NCBI GenBank assembly: GCA_028819255.1
Contig: JAPPMB010000123.1
Coordinates: 1 to 42,746, forward strand
Direction: 5' to 3'
Origin: Bryobacterales bacterium
Lineage (GTDB): Bacteria > Acidobacteriota > Terriglobia > Bryobacterales > UBA6623
DNA: 42,746 bases
The position numbers were made by a program, and so were the translations under genes. This document shows, piece after piece, positions 8,051 to 16,443 of the stretch. How positions within the stretch are numbered: position 1 is the stretch's first letter; every line of letters starts with the position of its first letter. The notes beneath the pieces are model-generated. The model saw nothing but the letters and a program-made list of their open reading frames with translations. It searched no databases and was not told the DNA's origin.

Positions 8051-10636
8051 GTGCGGTACACGCTCAAGGACTATCAGGAGGACGCCGTCGGCGACGTGCT
8101 GAGACACCTCACGCGGGCGCGGCGTGACTGGCATCGATGGGAATCACCAGTGGCGTTCTCGCTAAGCGCCACCACTGGCGCGGGCAAGACCGTGATGGCG
8201 GCGGCAGTGATCGAGGCGCTATTCCACGGCAAGCCGGCATACGGATTCCATTCCGACCCCGGCGCGGTCGTGCTGTGGTTCACCGACGACCCGTCGCTCA
8301 ACGAGCAGACTCGGTTTCGTCTGCTGGATGCTGCCGACCGGATCGCTCACTCCCGGTTGGTGGTTATCGAGAACACCTTCAACCAAGCGAAACTCGATCC
8401 GGGTAAGGTCTACTTTCTCAATCGCCAAAAGCTAGGGAAGAAGTCGCTCCTAGTCAGGGGAACGCCTGTTGACTCCCCGGTAAGAGGCCAGCGGAGCCTG
8501 CTGCCGACGCCGGACGCCCGCGCGTACACGATGTGGGACACGGTGGCGAACACCATCGCCAACAAGCACCTTACTTTGTACCTCATCCTTGACGAAGCCC
8601 ACCGGGGCATGAAGCCGCCGAACCAACGCGATCGGGCCGAGAAGGCCACCATAGTACAACGTCTCATCAACGGTGCTAACGGCGTCCCGCCTGTGCCGAT
8701 AGTCTGGGGGATCTCGGCGACTGTGCAACGCTTCAACGAGGCGATGGCAAGGGCCGAAGGGCGGACCACCTATCCGCCGGTGGCGGTCGACCCTGTGCGG
8801 ATTCAGGAATCCGGGCTACTCAAGGATGACATCCGGTTGGAGTTCCCCACCGAGGCCGGTCAGTTCAACACCGTCCTTCTAGCCCGTGCCACTCAGAAGG
8901 TGAAGGAGTCCACTGACCGGTGGCGGGCATACTCAGAGCGGGAAGGCGTATCTGCGGACACGGTGGTGCCGCTCTTGGTCGTCCAAGTGCCGAACACGCC
9001 CTCGGACGAGTTACTTCTGTCGGCGTTCACCACGATCCAAGAGACTTGGCCAGAACTGGATGAACACGTGATGGCCCATGTCTTCGGTGACCACGCGCCG
9101 ATCAAGGTGGGTGGGTTTTCGGTCCCCCACGTTCGACCGGAGACTGTACAGGACCGCACCAACATTCGGGTGCTCTTCGCCAAGGACGCCATCTCCACCG
9201 GCTGGGACTGCCCCCGCGCTGAGGTCCTCGTGTCCTTCCGCCCGGCTCAGGACGAGACGCATATCACCCAGCTACTTGGTCGGATGGTCCGGACGCCTCT
9301 GGCTCGGCGGGTACCGGGCGACGACGTGTTGAACTCTGTCTCGTGTCTGTTGCCGCACTTCGACCTCAGCGCTGCCACCAGAGTGGCGAAGGCCATGATG
9401 GGCGACCGCTCGCATGACGCCGACGGCACCGGGGGTGGAGCCGGCCGCCGCGTCCTCTTAGCCCCGGTCGACATGGACATCAACCAAGCGATCCCAGAGG
9501 CGGTGTGGAAGACGTTTGATGATGCGCCTTCCCAGACATTGCCGAGGAAAACCGCGCGCCCGGTGAGGAGGCTGGCCGCGCTGGGCCAAGCGCTGTCACG
9601 AGACGGTCTAAGGGCAGACGCACGCAAGCACGCCTATCGGAGCCTCTTCGCCAAGCTCGACGGCCTGCTGGTTCAGCATAAGGAAGAGGTAGCAACCGCT
9701 AGCAAGGGAATTCTCGAGGTGAAGGGCGAGACTCTCGTCGCCCGCGTCGTCGGAGGAAAGATCATAGAGCACCGGCCGTTCGTGGCAGTCGCCGACGAGC
9801 AATCTGTCGAGGCCGACTTCAGGACTGCCTGTCGCGTGCTTACGGCGGACTTGGCGCGCAAGTACGCTGACCACGTTGCGGGCGGGGACGAGGACGACGA
9901 CGGCCTGTTTGACGCCCACGTCAAGGTTTCCGCCTTGGCGCAGGTCGATGGAATCTCCGACGAGCTCGACCGGGAAGCGAACAAGATTGCTAAACGATGG
10001 TTCGCCAAGTACCGGGTTGCCATCAAGGGGTTGACGGACGAACGCCGCGCCGTCTACGACGAGATCAAGGGCATGTCGCCCGAGCCCCAAGCGACCGAAG
10101 TCAAGCGGCCCCGAATCCGCACCGAGGAGACAGAGGACGCCGATGGTAACGAGTTGGAGACTAGGACGAGGCACCTTATGTCCGACGGCAACGGAAACTT
10201 CCCCGTCGGCTTGCTAAACCAGTGGGAGATCGAGGTCCTCGACAAGGAGATGGGACGCTCGGACTTCCAAGCTTGGTATCGGAACCCTTCACGCCCATCG
10301 GGCGATGCCCTTACGGTCGCCTACAAGGATGCCCGAGGCCGCTGGCGCCGGATGTGCCCTGACTTCCTCTTCTTCCACGGCGACAGCGAGAACATGATGG
10401 CCTCCATTGTCGACCCCCATGGCCACCACCTCGCCGACGCGCTTCCCAAGCTGCGCGGCCTAGCCGAGTTCGCTGCCATGCACGGCGAGAGCTTTCATCG
10501 CATCGAATCGGTCGCTAGGATGAACGATGGCGCACTGCGTGTTCTGGATCTCACCGATCCAGACATTCGAAGAGCCATTGCAAGAGCCGTGGACACGCAA
10601 GCCCTCTTCCGCGGTGACGAGGCTACCGACTACTAG
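8051..10636 (+). CDS. res: Type III-like restriction subunit, DEAH helicase (Res)
   Basis: SF2 helicase/translocase of 861 aa, partner of Mod. Walker A 'TTGAGKTV' is at 41-48, the DEAH box 'LDEAHRG' near 181-184 and motif VI 'QLLGRMVRTP' near 406-415. A C-terminal nuclease-like segment begins at 'CPDFLFF' near 770 and continues to 'SIVDPHGHHL' near 787. Compared with a PD-(D/E)XK site, the first Asp is present but the D-x-K position reads D-P-H, so either the nuclease is divergent or the active site differs. GTG 8051 is preferred over an in-frame start at 7961 because it has GGAGG at about 8040-8044 and avoids overlapping mod by 88 nt. It acts in the cytoplasm on unmethylated DNA using ATP. 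No domestication mutations are visible in the helicase motifs. Confidence 0.88.
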   Translation: MRYTLKDYQEDAVGDVLRHLTRARRDWHRWESPVAFSLSATTGAGKTVMAAAVIEALFHGKPAYGFHSDPGAVVLWFTDDPSLNEQTRFRLLDAADRIAHSRLVVIENTFNQAKLDPGKVYFLNRQKLGKKSLLVRGTPVDSPVRGQRSLLPTPDARAYTMWDTVANTIANKHLTLYLILDEAHRGMKPPNQRDRAEKATIVQRLINGANGVPPVPIVWGISATVQRFNEAMARAEGRTTYPPVAVDPVRIQESGLLKDDIRLEFPTEAGQFNTVLLARATQKVKESTDRWRAYSEREGVSADTVVPLLVVQVPNTPSDELLLSAFTTIQETWPELDEHVMAHVFGDHAPIKVGGFSVPHVRPETVQDRTNIRVLFAKDAISTGWDCPRAEVLVSFRPAQDETHITQLLGRMVRTPLARRVPGDDVLNSVSCLLPHFDLSAATRVAKAMMGDRSHDADGTGGGAGRRVLLAPVDMDINQAIPEAVWKTFDDAPSQTLPRKTARPVRRLAALGQALSRDGLRADARKHAYRSLFAKLDGLLVQHKEEVATASKGILEVKGETLVARVVGGKIIEHRPFVAVADEQSVEADFRTACRVLTADLARKYADHVAGGDEDDDGLFDAHVKVSALAQVDGISDELDREANKIAKRWFAKYRVAIKGLTDERRAVYDEIKGMSPEPQATEVKRPRIRTEETEDADGNELETRTRHLMSDGNGNFPVGLLNQWEIEVLDKEMGRSDFQAWYRNPSRPSGDALTVAYKDARGRWRRMCPDFLFFHGDSENMMASIVDPHGHHLADALPKLRGLAEFAAMHGESFHRIESVARMNDGALRVLDLTDPDIRRAIARAVDTQALFRGDEATDY

Positions 10637-10758
10637 CCCGAATACCTCAGTGCGCTGTGAGAAGGCGCCACCCCCTAGCCCGAATTTTCCAAGCTGAAGC
10701 AAGTTGTACGTATAAGGTCTAGTGTTTGCAACAACATAAGCGCCGGCGCTCGTACGAC

Positions 10759-11199
10759 CTAACATGCCAATCGCGATTTCTGTGCCGTGTAGTCCTCTAG
10801 GCCCAGAATGGCGAACATGCGGCGCTGCTCGCCGGTCATTTGCGAGAGCGCCGTCTGAATCGTGGGCTGGCTGCCCACCCGCCGGGGCGGATACAGGACC
10901 TCGACCTCGCGGATCTCGCCCAGTACCCTCAGCAGAGCGGGAATGGAGCGCCGCACCCCGTGGCCGTCCAGTTCGCGCTCCAGCAACCCCCACGCAGTAC
11001 AGCACATGCCCCGCGAGCTTCTGGTCCCTCCTGTGGTATCGCGGCCGGATGGCGATGCAGTTCGTGTCCCTCATCTGCCAGAACGCGCTCTCGACATGGT
11101 GATGCGCGCGGTTGCCGCACACCACGTCGGCATCGCTCCAGTCGAGGTTATCGGTGAAGATCACCTCTTGCTCAGCGGCGTCCGCTGCAGCCGCTCAGA
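10759..11199 (-). pseudogene. IS1634-like transposase C-terminal remnant, frameshifted
   Basis: The minus strand first encodes 'VIFTDNLDWSDADVV' and 'HHHVESAFWQMRDTN', matching the C-terminal block of IS1634/IS4-group transposases that ends the DDE core. Near 10985-11000 the frame shifts, and the rest, 'LLERELDGHGVRRSIPALL' to 'TGEQRRMFAILGLEDY', continues in another frame to the stop at 10759. Upstream the frame is closed about 20 codons before VIFTD, so most of the transposase is missing. It sits between res and the second receiver gene and is a dead insertion relic. Confidence 0.7.
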
Positions 11200-11287
11200 G
11201 GTGCCTACAGTTCACAGTTCGAACGTTACTGCCTACTCCAACCTCTGTGAGGGAAGAGGCGCAGAAATGCCACCTTCTACCCGGCAC

Positions 11288-12658
11288 TTAACGAGCGATA
11301 GTGATGACGCCTGGACGGTTGCCGTACCGAGCCAACCACGCCTGCACGTCCACAAGAGTGTTCCGTCTGATCCGGAATAGCGGGGTTCGTTCCTCTAGCA
11401 ATGCCGATGACAAGCCGCTTAGGAACCGTGCATTGAGCGCGAAATGGAATGTACCACCGGACAAGCCGTTAGCTTCATCGTCATCGAAATGAACGACACC
11501 AAATGACTTATAGATGTAATCATGGCTCGGTACGTTATTCAACCTTTCAATGGGTATGAGGGCACCGCCAATCACTCTTGGTATTTCGACCTTGTCCTGG
11601 GCGTAATCGCAGGCTGGTGAGACCTCCGCGATCACGACGGTTGATTCGGTGTCGCCACGCTCTCGCTTGTATTTGTTGCTGACAAGTCCATTCAGAACCT
11701 TGCCTGTATCGAAGGAAAGAATGGTTGCAAGGTCGTCGGTGAGCTTGTATACATTTCCTGGCAGCAATGGCACCCCGGAATCAAGACGTGAAACATGCAC
11801 CATTCGGTTGAGGCGCCCGTAACGGCATCGTCTCATGGGTCCCCTATCCTTCAGAACCTGTGTGTCTTTAGCGACGGCCAGAAGCGTAGACAGATCGTGT
11901 TCCTCCATAGTGTCGAACTGTCGGTATGCGTACTCGGCACCATCTTGCAGCATGGGAAGTAGAGCCGAAAAGGCCTGACTAGCTGCCTCGATCCCAGTAC
12001 ATGCCGTTCGATCCCGCGCCGCAGCAGCCAGCAATCCCAGAGTCGCCGTGAGTCCGCAGGAGACGCTCTCTAATTCCGAGAGTTTAATTGTGGTACCCTT
12101 CCTCACGACTTCGATGAGATTCTCGCTCGTTGCGGTAACGGCTTCATGTGTCAGTTGCTCCCACTCCCATAGGAGGTGCATGCCGGATGCCTTGCCGACG
12201 CGATCGGTAACGGCTGTGACGATCTTGGTTACGGCGTCGAGGGCTTCCGGCCCCCCGATTTGAAGATCACCCGGCTTTTGCTCAACGCCCAACTCCAGCA
12301 CCGCGCTGCTCGGAAGAAGCGATCTCAGTTCCTTGAAAAACGATTCGGCTGCTTTCTGATGCTTTGTCCAGACCAAGATGCCAAGCAGTCCATTGTCGTG
12401 CGATACGGCCTCAGACATGTATGAAGCTGCGTGTCGACCAGTGTCTTCGACCGAGAGTGTTCCCTGGCCCTGAAGATCCATATCTACGAAAGCAAGTCGG
12501 ATGCCGCGAAAGGGTCCATTCCGGCGGACGAGTTCCAAATCACCATTGAGGTACAACGAGCCGATGCCCAGACGCGACAATGCAAGGACGACGGGATGGG
12601 CTTCTTGATAGTCATCATCGATGACCAGAGCCCTGGCAGTCTGAAGTCCGAGAGGCAT
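11288..12658 (-). CDS. Receiver-domain protein with 'PACD' C-terminal region (module 2)
   Basis: A 456-aa relative of the receiver protein at 565-1593. The N-terminal receiver-like domain has an acidic cluster 'VIDDD' (14-16), the acceptor candidate D59 in 'FVDMDL' and T98 in 'LVWT'. The spacing is looser than in module 1 and a Lys equivalent is not certain. A ~200-residue largely helical middle region has no counterpart in module 1. The C-terminal ~150 residues carry 'EVSPACDYAQDKVEI' (PACD at 348-351), then 'TFHFALNARFLSG' and 'RIRRNTLVDV'. This order matches the tail of module 1. ATG 12658 is chosen because AAGG lies 5 nt upstream; a GTG at 12664 overlapping the GHKL stop is possible. It follows the GHKL gene directly. 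The output function is unknown. Confidence 0.75.
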   Translation of the reverse strand: MPLGLQTARALVIDDDYQEAHPVVLALSRLGIGSLYLNGDLELVRRNGPFRGIRLAFVDMDLQGQGTLSVEDTGRHAASYMSEAVSHDNGLLGILVWTKHQKAAESFFKELRSLLPSSAVLELGVEQKPGDLQIGGPEALDAVTKIVTAVTDRVGKASGMHLLWEWEQLTHEAVTATSENLIEVVRKGTTIKLSELESVSCGLTATLGLLAAAARDRTACTGIEAASQAFSALLPMLQDGAEYAYRQFDTMEEHDLSTLLAVAKDTQVLKDRGPMRRCRYGRLNRMVHVSRLDSGVPLLPGNVYKLTDDLATILSFDTGKVLNGLVSNKYKRERGDTESTVVIAEVSPACDYAQDKVEIPRVIGGALIPIERLNNVPSHDYIYKSFGVVHFDDDEANGLSGGTFHFALNARFLSGLSSALLEERTPLFRIRRNTLVDVQAWLARYGNRPGVITIAR

Positions 12659-12660
12659 AC

Positions 12661-14814
12661 TCACCTTTCTTCGAATTGCAGCGCGACGACTGCTCCGTTG
12701 AATGACGCAGGTAGTGCGATGTCGCCCCGTTCGGGGAAAACCAGCCGTCCGCCGTGAGCCTTCATTACCTCGTCAACTATATGCAGTCCAAGCCCCATCC
12801 CTTCAGGCCTACGGGTGATGAAGGGCTGCCGAAGATACGCGGGTGGGTCGCTGAATCCAGGGCCGTTGTCGGCGATGACAAGCGCTGGTCCACCCATTAA
12901 CGCTCTGGTGGTTCCGATGTAAATCCGCTTGTCTGGATGCCCCTTGTTTACGAGCCAATAAACTGAATTGTCGATCAAGTTCATCAGGGAAGCGATGATC
13001 ATGCGACGGGTACACTGGACCGAGAAGTCCTCGTCGCCCATGTCCGTTCCGTTCAAGGCGTCAATGGTGTGTGCGCGTAACCGAAATCCAGAATTGAAGA
13101 AGGCCTGCGTAATCAGAATGCTAGCGTGTTGCTGCCGACGACCAGATTTTCGGGTAAGGTATGTTAGTCCTTCGACTAGTTCCGCCAAGTGATCCGCTAG
13201 CGCAGAAAGGTGTTTCGTTGGTGCGTTCCTGCGGATGGCTTCGACGAGTCCGGATATGCCCTTTTCCACTTCGTGAATCACGACAGACATCGTGAGTCCC
13301 GGGCCCGCCGCTGTAAGGAGCTGATCCCTAACATCGAGAAACTGTCGCTCGATCCTGTTTAGGTAATCGCCGAGTTCGTTTTCCAACCCACGCTTGTTGA
13401 GTTCGGACCTAAATTCTTCCACTTCGTGAAGGACCGGCTCCTTTAGCTGTTGGCTAGCATACGCCTTCCGGATACGATCTTTGTCTAAATTTCGTTCGGC
13501 AACGATCTGTAGGAGAGCGAACTCGATAAGTTCGCGGAACATACGGAACTCGTCATTCTCGACGAATCCCTCGCGATTTGTCTTTTCGATTAATCCTTCG
13601 CTGGAAACGCCGTCGAGTTCAACGGCGCCCAGAAGAATATTGTTGCTGACTCGCTTGGTTGGGGCGTTGACACGTGCGGTTCCGAGGCCCAACCAATCGT
13701 TTCGTGGCTCGCCATAGTCAAAGACTCTGACGCCATCACGATAGACCCTGATGCCGCCGTTCTGACGAAGAAAAGCGCGAAATCCTTTCTTGTCAGAGGC
13801 GAGGAATTGAAGGACTCTGGGATCCAAATCGAAGATTCGTAGGTCGAAATAGAGATCGCCGATGTTTTGCCGGATCCGCAGGTTATCTTGGTTTACGATA
13901 GAGCCAAAGGACATACACTTGTCCCTAACTTCCCGGCGCACTACGCGGTCCTCCATCCCTACAGGAGGTTCGAAGGTATAGTCAATTGTAAGGCTGGTAT
14001 CTTCGATCAGGCATGTTGCCCGGAAAGGTGCCATCTCTTTTACTAGTTGGAGATCAAGCAAGCCAGCTAGCCAATAGGTCTGAGGTGCGATGCTGAGAGA
14101 GGCTATGAAGTCGCTTGGCCTTCTAAAGGGAGAAGAAATGGAAGTCACCGATCTATAGAGATCCCGGACGAGACCGCGCGTCCAGCTTTGGTTCAGGCGT
14201 GAGATCTCGATTCTCGTCCCAGTACTGTCCCCGGAAAACGTCTCAGGCACACGCTCAAATACGGAGACTGGCGTATCAGAGAGGTACTTCTTCCCAAAGA
14301 AGTCCTCCCAGTCTATTTCGACGACGACTTCCGGAGAGTCAGCTTGACGTGTTACAAGAGAAATCAAGCTCCCAAGTTTGTGAGCTGCGAAACGTCCTAT
14401 GCCCTTTTCGCCCATCGGCGTACGATTGTGCTTCGGGGTCTTTGTGCCAGATTTCTTCTGGCTCTCCCGATAGTCTGTACCAGGCTCTAGCCACACTTCC
14501 GTGACGATGTGCCAGTTCATCCCCACACCGTCATCGGAAACTACTATGCGCCCTTGGTGTTGGTCGTCTATATCGAACAGGTGAACGTCGACAGCATTGG
14601 CGTCGGCGTCGTAGGCGTTCTTGACTAGTTCGAATACAGCGATCCCTGCATCCCGGATGAGTTGATCGCCCAAGAGCAGGAGCATTCGGGCGCGTGGCCT
14701 GAAGGGCAGTGATGCGGCATTCAGACTGGCCACTTCGGGATCTTGGGTCACGCCGGTATGATTTGCACAGACGCTAACGATGCTGTCAACGTCGGGTAGT
14801 CTGCTATCCACCAT
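12661..14814 (-). CDS. Dual-GHKL ATPase / histidine-kinase hybrid (module 2)
   Basis: A 717-aa protein, almost the same length as the module-1 protein (716 aa) and with the same domain order. The N-terminal HATPase_c_3-like module has 'ELVKNAYDAD' (N66), 'DDGVGM' (94-99) and 'GEKGIGRF' (135-142). The middle region has 'GIRVYRDGVRVFDYGEP' and 'DWLGLGTARVNAPTKR'. The H-box-like 'VVIHEVEKGIS' contains H514. The C-terminal kinase-type ATPase has 'NLIDNS' (612-617), 'DNGPGF' (649-654) and 'GMGLGL' (672-677). No membrane segments or PAS domains are evident. An in-frame start at 14988 would add 58 low-complexity residues that overlap a transposase-like remnant, so ATG 14814 is preferred. The receiver gene follows immediately (stop TGA at 12661-12663). 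The role is inferred as ATP-driven sensing and signalling in a defence locus. Confidence 0.85.
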   Translation of the reverse strand: MVDSRLPDVDSIVSVCANHTGVTQDPEVASLNAASLPFRPRARMLLLLGDQLIRDAGIAVFELVKNAYDADANAVDVHLFDIDDQHQGRIVVSDDGVGMNWHIVTEVWLEPGTDYRESQKKSGTKTPKHNRTPMGEKGIGRFAAHKLGSLISLVTRQADSPEVVVEIDWEDFFGKKYLSDTPVSVFERVPETFSGDSTGTRIEISRLNQSWTRGLVRDLYRSVTSISSPFRRPSDFIASLSIAPQTYWLAGLLDLQLVKEMAPFRATCLIEDTSLTIDYTFEPPVGMEDRVVRREVRDKCMSFGSIVNQDNLRIRQNIGDLYFDLRIFDLDPRVLQFLASDKKGFRAFLRQNGGIRVYRDGVRVFDYGEPRNDWLGLGTARVNAPTKRVSNNILLGAVELDGVSSEGLIEKTNREGFVENDEFRMFRELIEFALLQIVAERNLDKDRIRKAYASQQLKEPVLHEVEEFRSELNKRGLENELGDYLNRIERQFLDVRDQLLTAAGPGLTMSVVIHEVEKGISGLVEAIRRNAPTKHLSALADHLAELVEGLTYLTRKSGRRQQHASILITQAFFNSGFRLRAHTIDALNGTDMGDEDFSVQCTRRMIIASLMNLIDNSVYWLVNKGHPDKRIYIGTTRALMGGPALVIADNGPGFSDPPAYLRQPFITRRPEGMGLGLHIVDEVMKAHGGRLVFPERGDIALPASFNGAVVALQFEER

Positions 14815-14862
14815 CGGGTGGTTTATGCTGCTAGGCCCGACTTCCTTATGATGGCACACTGA

Positions 14863-15240
14863 GGTCGTGCCGGTTTCTCGGGGCTCCGCATTTTCCGGCC
14901 GGAGTTGGTGGTTTGGCTGCGACAGGCGTTGCGGGCGGACAACCTGCAAGGGCGGGTGCGGGGTGTGTGTGCGAGAAGAGTGGCGCAACCCGAAGGGCCG
15001 CTATTGCGAGGTCTGCGCATGCAAGGCGCTGCTGAGGATGGCCGCCGAGCTGCACCTGCCACTGCGGGCGGACCGGCGGCTGTGGGCCGCACTGCTGGCC
15101 CGGCACCATCCGCTGAGCCCGGGCCGGGCTCCCGGCTGGCGGCTGACCTACCTGCTTGAAGCCGGCTGCGGCCCGCTGGGTGTGCCGGGGTTCGTGGCGG
15201 CCCCGTCGCAGCTGGGGCCGTGTGATCGCGTCCTGCAGGG
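14863..15240 (+). pseudogene. DUF4338/DruA-like remnant, frameshifted
   Basis: Two plus-strand frames joined by a shift near 14970 give a pattern like the N-terminal half of DUF4338 proteins, the family of Druantia DruA and related IS-borne proteins. The first frame reads 'LRIFRPELVVWLRQALRAD'. The second reads 'EEWRNPKGRYCEV', then 'LLRMAAELHLPLR', then 'LWAALLARHHPLSPG' with 'WRLTYLLEA'. The expected C-terminal half is absent, so the gene is truncated as well as shifted. The match rests on pattern memory only, hence the moderate confidence. It lies directly upstream of the second GHKL operon. Confidence 0.45.
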
Positions 15241-15372
15241 GAACGCGAACACGCGCGGGCACGGAATTTGACTAGCGCGAAGAGGATTTTTTGCCAGGGA
15301 GCGAGGTCCCGCGGCTGGCTGCCACACTCCTTCGCCCACTTATCGCGCTGACAGGCAAGAAATGCTCTTAGT

Positions 15373-15522
15373 AACGCCGGTGTCTCGACGACCAGCATCT
15401 ATGCCGCAGTGGACCTGGAATCGAAACGCAAGGCGGTGCGCAAGGCCAAACCGCTTCTGAACACGGATACCGGATCCTCAGACTGGCGAAGCGACGCCGA
15501 CACACTCAGCTGGCTGAGCCTA
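15373..15522 (+). pseudogene. Tyrosine recombinase C-terminal tail (fragment A)
   Basis: The plus strand encodes 'VSTTSIYAAVDLESKRKA', then a Trp-Arg-x-Asp segment ending 'LSWLSL'. This is the characteristic end of XerC/D-like integrases, with the catalytic-Tyr region S-x-x-T-T-x-x-Y and a basic helix after it. The Tyr codon is at 15400-15402. Nothing upstream in this frame supplies the Arg/His active-site boxes, so only the last ~50 codons survive. Confidence 0.7.
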
Positions 15523-15550
15523 TGCGCCTTCGGGGCAGCCACCCAGTTAT

Positions 15551-15697
15551 GTGAAGCTGCTGGCACTCATTCACCCACGGTGCCCAGTGTCTTTCGGTCA
15601 CTTCGAGGATCGAATGGCCGAGCGGGACCGACACACTTCTGAGCGGCGTCCCCTGTAGTAGGAGCTCGACAGAGAGTGTATCGTAGGATCGGGACGA
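15551..15697 (-). pseudogene. Tyrosine recombinase C-terminal tail (fragment B)
   Basis: The minus strand encodes 'DTLSVELLLQGTPLRSV' and 'GHSILEVTERHWAPWV', the box-II-to-end signature of a second integrase type (usual form DTFAVELLL-G-PLE-VS-LLGHSS---TERHY-PWV). The His and Arg normally just before 'DT' are replaced, and the catalytic Tyr is Trp in 'RHWAPW', so the protein would be inactive. It lies tail to tail with fragment A. Confidence 0.65.
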
Positions 15698-15699
15698 AG

Positions 15700-16443
15700 C
15701 GGCGTCTCCTTCCGACGACCTGCTGTTCGCCTTTGGCGGCCGGAATACCCGCTTGATGCTGCGTGAAACAGACTCCCGTTTTGTTGGTTGCGTCGCATTC
15801 GAACCGCAGCGTTGTGGCCAAGAACTAGCCCCAACGGCGCTGCGTCCGATCGAAGCCAAAGCCGTTCCGCCAGCTGTCTTCGTCTGTCACAAAGGCCCGA
15901 TAATCGGAAATGTGTGTCCAGTCCGCCCCATCGACCGCGCGTCGAGAAGTCAGACCCAGCGGTCTTGAGGCCCGAGTCAGTGTTGGGACCGGATCCCTGC
16001 TGAGGGACCCTTCACAGCCCCATTCTTAACAGACAAGCTATGGATCCATTAGACAAACGGCCTGAGGAGTCCAGCCGGCTTTCCGCCCTCGGGACTAGTG
16101 AATTCGTGGGAGTGAGAGAGTGAGAGGAGCGACTGGACAACGGCATGCCGGCTGTGCTAGACAATCCTGAGTGGGAGCGCAGTCTCAAATCCAAGAGCCC
16201 CTAGGTGCGCCTGAGGCCGTCGACCGGATCGCAGCCAGCATGGGCGCCAAGCGGTTTCCGAGCCGCCGAGGGCTGGGGCGTGACATCTGCGAGAATCCTT
16301 GAGGATCTTGTACTCTAGATGGGGACGAAGGAAACGAACCGAGAGCTGGCCGGAATCTCGTTGTCTAGCCGATTTATGGCTACTCGGGAGTGCTGGGTGG
16401 TCAGCCAGAGTGGGCTTTTCCTGTCCCATTAGCCGATGTCGGT
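15700..16443. other. No supported gene; decayed sequence
   Basis: All frames are short and interrupted. Some minus-strand codons just above 15697 may be older parts of recombinase fragment B. No recognisable motif, tRNA or repeat is seen up to the M20 hydrolase start. This is the right edge of the defence and mobile-element island. Confidence 0.45.

Noticed and set aside
10460..10636. Continuation of the minus-strand transposase frame into res
   Set aside because: The transposase similarity ends well above 10759; the rest is antisense to the res C-terminus.
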